The position numbers and the translations under genes are program-made. A stretch of 64,000 bases of DNA from Zygnema cylindricum (Eukaryota > Streptophyta > Zygnematophyceae > Zygnematales > Zygnemataceae): the NCBI GenBank assembly GCA_037447655.1, contig JBBHKE010000963.1:150508-214507 (forward strand), in the 5' to 3' direction. Numbering within the stretch: position 1 is the first letter of the stretch; each line of letters starts with the position of its first letter. Positions 29,092 through 38,219 of the stretch are shown piece by piece. A model generated the notes under the pieces. That model saw only the letters and a program-made list of their open reading frames with translations, did no database searches and was not told the DNA's origin.

Positions 29092-31087
29092 ACATAGCCC
29101 TACATACTTGTTAGAACCAGTTTAAAAAAACACAGACTACAAATTCTAGCTAAGCACAAATAAATTAAATAGACCATTTTTTTCTGTGAATTTTATCCAC
29201 CCTTACACTGCAGCTTTTAGTCTTAATGAAACAAGTGCTCACTGACATTAGCTAACATTAAATATCAGCTTTTAATCTGCTGAAAACAGCATTTGTTCCT
29301 CAAATTTAAATATTTTGTCAGCCACGTGGTAGACTATTCCAAGCTTTGAAACACATGAACGCACGGAGCAGCATACCGCAGAGGAGCATGGAGCAGAACA
29401 AACGCGCGGGGCAAAAAATAATAGGTTTTGATGGTTTCCAGTGGTTTTTAATGATTCTGTATGGTCTTTCCTTATCCTAACTAATTACCATGCAAATTCA
29501 GTAAATTGCCTTATACCAGGAGATTGATTTCTTGCTGCAAGCTTCTTGCAATTGCTTCATCCGTAAGTAGCATGAGGTCTTTCCCAGCTTGCTCGTCAGG
29601 AGCAGGACCAAGGAGATCAACAGGAAGAGGGTCGATATTCATGAGGTCGGGCAGAATGACAGGAGGTGGTGGTTCCGCAGGCACTAACGCCAGCTCTGCA
29701 GTGAGACAAAACACAGAATTTAAGAAGCGTATTAGTCTTAAAACCATAGTGTCAAATGCAGAACCAAAGAACCACAAGGGGATTGCAAAGCCTCGAAAAA
29801 ATGTGGACAGGGCCATGAATACATCTACTGATATACATACAAAGACTACTAGTACTCTTTACAATACAATTCACCTAGTCACAGGACAAGAAACAGAGAA
29901 AACAGGTACCTATTGCCTACAAAATACGAAAGTAAGGATCATAAAAAAGCCCAAGGCCCATGACAATCTATTACAACTGTTGATGGCGCGAACTGCAATA
30001 ATTGCTACATACAAAAAAAGCCCAATTTTGAACAAACCGGTGACTATCCTGGACAGTGATTTCAGTGACACTGGCCCACTCAGAGGGTGCTAATCGCTTC
30101 AAAAACAATAGTGGATAATCTTTACCAGAATTTCTTTTGGCTGCCTCTTCTGCCTCCTTTTTGCTGATTTCCATGGCTCGTCGTAATACATGGTCATCTC
30201 GTTCCAATTCCTCCCTCAATGCCTCTTCCTATAACATAACCACCATGGCCGCTGCTTACAACTTGAGGCCAACGTTGCAAAAATATATGAAACTAGCTTA
30301 CAACGCGGTGCTGCATTGAGCCAACAGCCAAATCTAAAATCGATAGCAATAAGAAAATCGGCTCAAACAAGGACTCATCAAATCACCTACATAACTCTAG
30401 AAGTAGTGCATTAACATGCGGCGACAAGAAGAAGAGCTGCATTACACTCACTTGCAAACTCTGACGAATTGCTTGCTCAACTTGTGCCGCCTCATCATCT
30501 CGAACTCGCAAATCATTATCATGCTGGACAACAGGCGGATGATAGTCGGCGGGAAAATCAGCGCCCGGCTGCCAGAAGAACATGGAATGAAAGAGAGAAT
30601 GAAATGAAATGAAAAGGGTCAAAATCAGATACAAAGAATCAACGAGCGGAACGGTTTAACATGTGCCAACCACAAAAGAAGTTTGAGACTCACCTTGAAC
30701 TCTGCCGTTGAAAAGTACTTAAAATCTAGTATACTTCCAACCCGACCAGGCATACAAGTGTTCTCAAATAAAATACATAAGACAGATTAGCTCGGCTGTC
30801 AGTATCTCTGAGTCTGCGAAGCACAGTGATGTACTGTCAAAACATGCATGAAATACATGACGATAAGACGCGTTTGAAAAATAAACAACAAGAGAGACTG
30901 CAATGGAATGAAACGGACAACTCACACGTGGAAATATCCATCGAAGCCAGGAAGGAATACCGTCATCCGGCTGCTGTGCATAGTGAGGAGGACGATAACC
31001 ATCCTCATCATCATGCTCGTCAACTGGAAGAGGCTGATGCTGATGATCGTTGTCAGTATTCACTAGCTTCCTCCACCAAGAAGCCAT
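24165..31087 (-). CDS. DA1: DA1-type ubiquitin-activated peptidase (UIMs, LIM, DA1 domain)
   Basis: In plants DA1 is a ubiquitin-activated metalloprotease that limits cell proliferation and organ size. Twelve exons join with matching phases and typical sites: 31087-30926, 30717-30694, 30568-30452, 30228-30126, 29695-29517, 28471-28272, 27699-27567, 26930-26847, 26421-26302, 25550-25335, 24957-24895, 24626-24165 (stop TAA), exactly 620 codons plus stop. Order of parts: acidic N-terminus; three UIM-like helices (about 88-101, 106-128, 180-191: AAQVEQAIRQSLQ, HVLRRAMEISKKEAEE, DEAIARSLQQE); Pro/Ala/Gly-rich linker (196-262); LIM domain with C268, C271, H289, C292, C295, C298 followed by a second Cys/His module (307-374); DA1 peptidase with active-site HELMH at 515-519 and the C-terminal GEGFRKGHA region. 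Arabidopsis DA1 is about 530 residues, so this one has longer linkers. Exon 2 (24 nt) is the least certain; an upstream in-frame ATG at 31141 is possible but less family-like. Confidence 0.94.
28880..29092. repeat. Compound TA/TACA microsatellite
   Basis: TATATACA, CATACACACACA and (TA)n blocks are interspersed across about 200 bases in the DA1-like intron between the exons at 29517 and 28471. The Tyr/Ile/Cys-rich ORFs seen here are artefacts. Confidence 0.9.
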
Positions 31088-31246
31088 GGCCACTGACTCA
31101 GTAGCTTGATTGTGCAACACTAAGTCAACAATATTGCACAAAACTGTGAAAGCAAATTACCGTAAATAACGGCCTACTTTAATGATTTATTGATTTAAAT
31201 GCTCATAACTTTTATCATACGGTGTGTACCGCGAATCGCTACAGTA
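31088..31246. promoter_or_regulatory. Promoter-proximal region of DA1-like gene
   Basis: Only about 160 bases separate the chosen DA1-like ATG from the first transposon in the repeat nest. The 5' UTR and any nearby promoter elements must lie here or inside transposon sequence. No clear TATA box is seen. Confidence 0.35.
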
Positions 31247-32464
31247 CACCCGAATCGTTATTTGTGTTAACAACTCTAATTTGGGTTCTTAAAATTTTGA
31301 TTTTTTCCCCAAATACTGTACACCTTCGATCGTATTTAGCGTGTAGAAATTATTAGAGTAAAGAAAAAATTAGCGTCATTAATTCTAATTCAGTGCCAGG
31401 AGACGTGGCAAATGATGGTCCACGTCCTTAAATATGTCATTTATTCTATTTAAGGTTCAAGGGTCAAATTTAGGGCGCCGAATTAGTGTTCAACACGCTG
31501 CATACGATCGACAGTGTAGTATACAAGATTTTAGTTTTCCTTGACGTTATTAAGTACCGTACAAAATAGCGCAAGAACGAAAGTACAATAATATCTAAAT
31601 AGTGTGGTGTACGGTCGATGTCAAACCATACATAAATGTACCTTTCGTGAATTTTTTCAAAATGAATTAAATCAGACGCGCACGCATAACGCGTCAAAAT
31701 CGGGTTTGGTCTGACACGTAATTAGTCTTACGTAATGGATATCTTACGTCGATGTCAAGCCGTACATAAATGTACCTTTCAAGGAAAATCAAAAATTGAA
31801 TTAAATGACGCGCACGCATAGAACGTGCGCTCAAAAGGGATTGGTCCACACGTAATTGTCTTACATGTACGGATATCTAAATTTCACGACGGAATACGAT
31901 TTTAATATTTTGTACGAATACATATAATATGTGCATAGTTTCCATTTCTACGTTCAAATTAGCATTAACGCCGAAATTAGAATACACCTTTTTTTTTTAA
32001 ATCAAATTCTTAATTAGCATCAATTAGTACTGTAGTGTTGGGTATCGAGGACTGCCGATGTCGATATATATCGAATTTCATATTCGATATATCGCTTCGA
32101 TATATCGAATAAGTACCGATATATCGCCGAGTATCGATATATCGTATCGACGATATATCGAAATAGAAAATTATAAAATTTTTTCAAAGCCGCTAGTTAG
32201 TATCCGCAATTTTATTTATTCTCCTACGCATTTTCGTACGGTTTTCCGTACTCTGCCTGTACGGACACGAAATTTTTGCGATATATATCGCGATAATTTA
32301 TGTTGGTCTCGGTACAATATATCGAGGATCCTCCTCGATCGATATTCGATATATCGAATATCGAGATTATCGCGATATGAATCTACCCGATACCCAACAC
32401 TATCAATTACGGTAAATTTACTTCTACACTATTTAAACCTTGACACTAATAACGATGCGCGGTG
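31247..32464. mobile_element. Large TA-flanked MITE (copy D)
   Basis: It is bounded by TA on both sides: left TA-CACCCGAATCGTTATTTG, right CTAATAACGATGCGCGGTG-TA. It is interrupted by another element at 32027-32401. Much of its length (about 31390-32470) is found again in opposite orientation at about 34012-34650, including GGGCGCCGAA(T/C)TAGTGTTCAAC and the TGTACGGTAC region. No transposase ORF remains. The TA target and TIR type suggest a mariner/Stowaway-like element. Confidence 0.6.
32027..32401. mobile_element. ATCGATATATCG-rich element nested in copy D
   Basis: Inverted ends AGTGTTGGGTATCG and CGATACCCAACACT enclose a core extremely rich in CGATATATCG palindromes. The 8 bp ATCAATTA occurs on both sides (32019-32026 and 32402-32409). 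The related uninterrupted sequence in the inverted copy (about 34075-34090) has this stretch once, which supports an 8 bp duplication of hAT type. The left end has about 7 extra bases (GTACTGT) before the inverted repeat. A decayed relative lies at 55505-55690. Confidence 0.65.
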
Positions 32465-32725
32465 TACTGTACACCGTGAATCGTTATTAGCCTTATGTAC
32501 GCTATATCGGCACCCCAAAATTTTGACATTGAAACATTAAATATAATAAATTACACTATTTAAGGACTTGAACCATTAATTGCCACGTCTTTTGGCACTA
32601 AATTAGAATGAATGACGCGAATTTTTTCTTACACTAATAATTTCTATACGCTAATAACGATTCAAGGTGTAGTTGGTGAATTATAACTTATTCGCTTTTT
32701 AAGTTTTAACACCTGAAATTCACTA
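32465..32725. other. MITE debris
   Basis: Directly after copy D another terminal sequence begins (TGTACACCGTGAATCGTTATTAG, 32467 onward), and fragments with TACGCTAATAACGATTCAAGGTGTAG end near 32672. These are probably one further decayed TA-type element of about 200 bp. No coding sequence. Confidence 0.4.
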
Positions 32726-33224
32726 CACCGCGCATCGTAATTAGAGTAATGAAAAAATTAGAGTAACAAAGAGAAAAAAATAATTGGAGTAATTTACTCT
32801 AATTTATGTGATAGAACTGTTTCAAAACGGAATTTACTCTAATTTATGCGGTGTACTCTAATTTGGCAAGCTAATATCCTCTACTGTAAATAAGGTATTC
32901 GTACAAAATCTGACAAAACGTACAGTTGATCGTCACTATGACGTTTGCACTACGCAGTTTGTCAAAACGCAGTTACATGATAATGGCCTGTATTAAATCA
33001 TTATTTGTAATTTTTTACTTATAAAAGTGCAATTTTGCACGGTCGAACTTCGTCCGTACTCAACACTATTTAAAACGAGCATATAATAGAATTAAAAACG
33101 CTAATTAAGCCTCACCTGAATTATAATAATGAAAAATTAGAATCGATTACTCTATTTGATGTGATAGAGTCGAAATTTCGAGCGACCGAATTAGAGTAAT
33201 TTACTCTAATTACGATTCGCGGTG
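32726..33224. mobile_element. TA-type MITE, 499 bp copy 1
   Basis: It is flanked by TA (32724-32725, 33225-33226) and begins CACCGCGCATCGTAATTAG and ends CTAATTACGATTCGCGGTG. It is almost colinear with the copy at 35218-35716 and has the same length, 499 bp. Subterminal TTACTCTAATT words occur in both orientations. It is noncoding. Confidence 0.8.
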
Positions 33225-33267
33225 TACACTACATTAGACTTTCTTACGTGGCTACCATATTATGTTC

Positions 33268-33901
33268 CATAGTTCAAAAGTAGGCGTTTTTATGGTAGGC
33301 CTTTGGTAGGCGCACAAAACTTGGCACTAAACTCGCGTAGAGTAGGCATACTCTATGGGTGTGCGTTGCAGACACTCTTGTATGATCGTACGAATATGAC
33401 GTATGATCATATAAGCGCTGCACCACCTGACGAAATTTTTAGCGAACTGACGCGGCGCAGGATGACATTCCGTCGGAAAGAAAACCCGGAAAAAAATAAA
33501 AACGCGGACGGGCAACCTGGTTGGTCAACTAGAGGCTTTATTTAGTGTGGCATTCAAAATTGCAGACGATAATATGACAAATTGTCCTATCGTAAGTTGT
33601 GTTATGGGCTTTTCATGTGATCTTCTTAAGATCGCTACTTTGATCAGCGACCGTCCGATCGTCCAAATCTGACGGTTTAAATAAAAAACACCTCAAAATT
33701 CACAAAAAAAAAAAAATTGTCCAATGTTTTTCAAAATTTAGACATGCCGTTTAATTCTCTGTCGACCGATGTGCAACTCAACCCTGTTAACCTTTTTTTC
33801 CATTTTTCGACCAATACAATATGGGTCTTAAGGGCATATTGTATGTTTTGCTTACAATAGGCATATTGTATGGGCCTACTTTCACGTACTTTTTAACTAT
33901 G
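33268..33901. mobile_element. hAT-like MITE with 8 bp TSD TTATGTTC
   Basis: Ends are CATAGTTCAAAAGTA and (degenerate) GTACTTTTTAACTATG. The 8 bp TTATGTTC is repeated directly outside both ends (33260-33267 and 33902-33909). The right subterminal part has the CATATTGTATG(T/G)..CATACAATA inverted words shared with the copies at 37.4 and 60.3 kb. At 634 bp it is the largest of the three copies. No transposase is seen. Confidence 0.82.
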
Positions 33902-34011
33902 TTATGTTCACTCAGTCAAATAGTGCTACTAGCATAAATTTTGGATCGAAATGTTCTCACCCCGAATCAAAAGTGATTAACAGTAGTAGCGATGGGTAGA
34001 GTGATTCACCA

Positions 34012-34550
34012 CACCGCGAATCGTTATTAGTGTCAAAGCCTAAATAGTGTTGAAGAAAATTTACTGTAATTGATGCTAATTAAGAATTTGTTTTTTTTTT
34101 TTTAAAAGGTGTATTCTAATTTTGGCATATGTTAATTTGGCAACAACAAAAATGGAATATTCGTCGTACTATTATAAACATGAATATATGCATCCGTACA
34201 AAATATTAGAAATCGTACGCCGTCGTGAAATTAAAAAATCTGTATATGTCATACTAATTTACGTGTCACACTGATCTCATTTTTTTAGCGCACGTTCCTA
34301 TGCGTGCGCGTCTGATTTGATTTATTTTTTGTAAAGTTTTCACTTGAAAAGGTACATTTATGTACTGTCTGACATCGACCGTACACCATGCTATTTAGAT
34401 CTTATTGTACTCTCGTTCTTTACGCTATTTTTGTACGGTACCTTAATTAACGTCAAGGAAAAATTAAAATCGTGTATCCTATTTGAGGAAAAAAATCAAA
34501 ATTTTAAGAACCCAAATTAGTGACTTTGACACTAATAACGATTCGTTGTG
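34012..34550. mobile_element. TA-type MITE (copy E), inverted relative of copy D
   Basis: The left end CACCGCGAATCGTTATTAGTG sits after CA (a mutated TA) and the right end is CACTAATAACGATTCGTTGTG. The first 450 bases are the reverse complement of the right part of copy D. Sequence related to the left part of copy D continues to about 34650, so this copy is either rearranged or carries a further insertion. Confidence 0.55.
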
Positions 34551-35135
34551 AACACCGTCGATCGTATTTAGCAAGTTGAACACTAGTTCGGCGCCCCTAA
34601 ATTTTGAGGGTTTTACCTAAAATAGGGTAAATGATACTAATTTTTCCTGTACGCTAATTACGAGATGATCAATTAGTGTACACCATTTTAGTTTATGTAT
34701 ATTTTTATTAGTGTGGAGTACGGAACGTGTCGGTTCGTATAAAAATGTACTTTTTAATTATGCAAGTACGGATATTTTAAAAAATATATGTTATCACACA
34801 AAAAATTGCCCTCTGAATTAAAAGATTTCGTACTTGTACCTGTTTTAGTGTACGTTTATTTGTCACGTATTGCCTACACCCTAAAAACCGAAATTAGAGT
34901 TAGGAATTAATTATAGTGAAAGTATGCGACAATGTACGAATTGTCAAAATTTGTACTTTTACCTATATTACTGTGAATATCCTCTCGACGAATCAGCTGT
35001 ACCTATATTGGCGTTCGTTGAAAAATTAGTTTATAACTTTTTTTTCGAATTTTTTCTAAGTCAAAGTTAGTGTACATGACACTAAATTATTATGCGCAGT
35101 AATAATTCCTACACGCAAAATACGATCGACGGTGT
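34551..35135. other. Decayed TE sequence
   Basis: A/T-rich debris includes the GGCGCC-AAATTT block shared with copy D and many GTACG words. No coding potential and no complete element that I can delimit. Confidence 0.4.
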
Positions 35136-35217
35136 ACTGTAATTCACCTCAGTACTGTGAATCTTATATTTTATTACTATCCAAATATCCAACATCAATT
35201 CGACACCGTAGACTATA

Positions 35218-35716
35218 CACCGCGCATCGTAATTAGAGTAATGAAAAGTTTAGAGTAAAAAAGAGAAAAAAACAATTAGAGTAATATTCTCTAATTTATG
35301 TGATAGAACTGTTTCAAAAAGGAATTTACTCTAATTTATGCGGTGTACTCTAATTTGGCAAGCTAATATCCTCTACTGTAATAAAGGTATTCGTATAGAA
35401 TCTGACAAAACATACATTTTGTCGTCACTATGACGTTTGCACTACGCGGTTTGTTAAAACGCAGTTACATGATAATGGCCTGTATTAAATCATTATTTGT
35501 ACTTTTTTACTTTTAAAAGTACAATTTTGCACGGTCAGACATCGTTCGTACTCCACACCGTTTAAAAGGAGCATATATTAGAAATAAAAACGCTAATTAA
35601 ACCTTACCTTAAATAGTATAATGAAAAAATTAGAATCATTTACTTTATTTCATGTGATCGAGTCGAAATTCGAGCGACCGAATTAGAGTAATTTACTCTA
35701 ATTACGATACGTGGTG
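35218..35716. mobile_element. TA-type MITE, 499 bp copy 2
   Basis: It is flanked by TA (35216-35217, 35717-35718) and begins CACCGCGCATCG and ends CGATACGTGGTG. The paralogous sequence at 37905-37925 reads GTAGACTGTAGCGAC with a single TA and no insertion, which gives a direct empty-site proof of TA duplication. Same length as the copy at 32726. Confidence 0.88.
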
Positions 35717-35774
35717 TAGCGATTACGGTACGGTGTACTATGACCTTGTCGAACTCGGTAATTTGGTATCTTAA

Positions 35775-37292
35775 GGGCGTGTTCCCATGTAACCGAAAAT
35801 TTGAAACGCTACTTTGGATTTTAGCGCAAATTTTACTGTGTACTTTTAAAAGTGTTCCTATGTCAATCATTACTTGCGCCTTCATTACTTCAAATATGTG
35901 ACGATTGTAGACGTCTACAAAATATGCGACAGCCTCCGATACTACGAAACGAAATGTAGACGACTACGAAACTTCTTAAAACGGCGACGGTTGTAGACGT
36001 CGAGTTTTTTGTGACATTGTAGATGCTTAGGGTTTTGTGACATTGCGAAGTCATGTTACCTAGTCATCAACACGTAAACTTTATGCCATGGCTTCCCGAT
36101 TTTTTTTTCTTACCATTTATCATTTGATATGCCATCAAAATTGTTGCATTCACACTAGAAATCGATGATGAATGAGATGAGGAAACGAATGATCGCGTAC
36201 CTTTCATTCCGCAAAAAAACCAAAATCAGAGGCGCCAAACTAGCCGACCGCTTGGCTGTCAGTCTTTTTGGAGCGTAGCGTTGAACAAAATATACGATTT
36301 TGAGCGTAGCGACGGACAAAACATATAATCAAGTGCGTCAAAACTTGACAAATGTGGTAAGTCATCTTCTTTTCCGGAAACCCTTTTCGGAATGCAAAAA
36401 TCTGACTTTGGAAAAACATGAACTCGCATCTCGAATGCATGATCCGTACTGTACCTAATTTTTTAAAAATGATAACCCATAAACGAATAACCAATCAAAA
36501 TCAACTAGAATGGAACGTAAGAAAATGTAAACGGTTGTAGACGTCTACCTACTTGTGACATTGTAGATGTTTAGGGTTCGTGACATTTTGACGTCACGCG
36601 TACTTATGATAGCGTCGACGTCACAAATTCCAAAACATTTCGCCATGGTTTCCCGATTTTGTTTTTTCGTCCGTTCTCACTCTGCTTGCCATCAAAATAA
36701 GCTAAAAGACATCCAAAAAAAATATTTTTTATAGATCTTTCATTTGATACCTTTCTTGCCTTTTTTCATTGCAAGAATTGTGAGATAGACGCGTTAGTGG
36801 AAGAAGGAGAGAGAGAGAGGCGCTTTCACGGACTTCGCTTTTGCGAAATGGCATCCGTTGGTCGAAATCCCCTCCACGGCTCCTGTACGGAAAAAAGCGC
36901 ACGGAAAAAAGTCACGCACAGGCGGGAAACGTGCGGTGGGTTTTTTTTTTGGTACTTCGCGCTCAAAAATTGAAAAAAACTTCCGGCACGTGCGACAGCA
37001 TCTACCTATTCGTTTACCTCATGGAACTATATTTAAAATCACCTCACGAGGTGATTTTATATAAAGTTTGAAGATAAGTTGGAAGGACACGAAATTGGGT
37101 CGAAATGCGCTAGATGACAAACTGCTTCGCGCTAGACGACAAATTGCAGTACATTTAATGTTGTAAGGTAGCGCAACTTGTACGATATCAATTTCATTTT
37201 TTTGGTACGGCTGCGGATTTTCTCATTTTTTTTTAAGTTATAGAAGAAAACGACAGAAAATAACTGTAATTTTAGCACATGCGAAAGTACCC
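35775..37292. mobile_element. PIF/Harbinger-like noncoding element with TAA TSD
   Basis: It starts GGGCGTGTTCCCATGTAAC after TAA (35772-35774) and ends GCGAAAGTACCC before TAA (37293-37295). The paralogous site near 37972-37985 runs through without it (TATCCTTATAAGTAGTGT). Inside are two blocks of a repeated motif (GTAGACGTCTA, then TTGTAGATG(C/T)TTAGGGTT, then GACGTCA) at about 35890-36120 and 36530-36640, and a perfect hairpin at 37034-37059. The block is repeated at 41.15-41.34 kb. It is 1.5 kb long with no transposase ORF. Confidence 0.65.
37034..37059. repeat. Perfect hairpin, TAAAATCACCTC arms
   Basis: Two 12-base arms (37034-37045 and 37048-37059) pair perfectly around a 2-base AC loop. 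Flanking TATAT/TATA adds weaker pairing. The hairpin centre reads CTC-AC-GAG. It lies inside the TAA-flanked element. Confidence 0.9.
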
Positions 37293-37431
37293 TAAATAGT
37301 GTTACGAACATAAATTTTGGATCGAAATGTTCTCGACCGAATCAAAAGTGATTAACAGTAATGGCGATGGGCAGAGTAATTCACGAATTCACCTCAGTAC
37401 TGTAAATTTTGTATTTTATTACTATCCAAAT

Positions 37432-37878
37432 CATAGTTCAAAAGTAGGTGACCGTACGCCCATACAATATGCCTATTGTATGCAAAACATACAATATGGC
37501 CTTAAAACCCATATTGTATTGGCCGCAAAATGAAATAAAATAGTAACAGGGTTGAGTTGCACATGGATCGATAGAGAATTAACGTCATGTCTAAATTTAA
37601 AAAAAAAATCGGACAAACAAATCTTTTTCTGTGAGTTTTGAGCAACTTTTTATTTAAACCGTCAGATTTGGGCGGTCTGACGGTCGTTGATGAAAGTAAC
37701 GATCTAAGAATCACATGAAAAGCCCATAACACAACTTACGATAGGATTATCGTCAGATTCGGACGATCGAACGGTCGCTGATGAAAGTAGCTATCTAAGA
37801 AGATCACATGGAAAGCCCGAAACACAACTTCCGCGGCCTACAAAAGGCCTACCAAAAAACGCCTACTTTTGAACTATG
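37432..37878. mobile_element. hAT-like MITE with 8 bp TSD ATCCAAAT
   Basis: Ends are CATAGTTCAAAAGTAGG and CCTACTTTTGAACTATG, a perfect inverted repeat of about 17 bases. ATCCAAAT is duplicated at 37424-37431 and 37879-37886. The uninterrupted site is present at about 35180-35193 in the paralogous segment (ACTATCCAAATATCC). It is 447 bp long and noncoding. Confidence 0.92.
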
Positions 37879-37986
37879 ATCCAAATATCCAACATCAATT
37901 CCACACCGTAGACTGTAGCGACTACGGTACGGTGTGGTAGGGAGCTTGTCGACTCGGTAATTTGGTATCCTTATAAGTAGTGTACT

Positions 37987-38219
37987 TTATTACATTATGT
38001 GCGATGGAAAAACCATCAAAGTACAAAGGGGGTGAAAAAGAGAAATTGAACATTTAAAGACTACCAGCCTGCAGCTATGAAAACAAAACAAAGCAAAACA
38101 AAACAAACAAATGAGGAAAAACAAAAGCAACTTGGCTAACTAGCAAGACTAAACAAAAAACCAAAGATGAATAGACAAAAAAGGAAAAAACCACTCTATA
38201 TGATGCCCCACAACCCCAG
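37987..38219 (-). other. 3' flank of RT element
   Basis: A/C-rich sequence (AAAACAAAACAAAC runs) on the plus strand lies downstream of the dead reverse-transcriptase element in its own orientation. It could be the element's 3' UTR. No coding sequence. Confidence 0.4.

Noticed and set aside
31470-31697. ORFs across the MITE nest at 31-38 kb
   Set aside because: None carries transposase motifs (no DDE/D signature, no BED or hAT dimerisation motif); the frames differ between copies of the same element.
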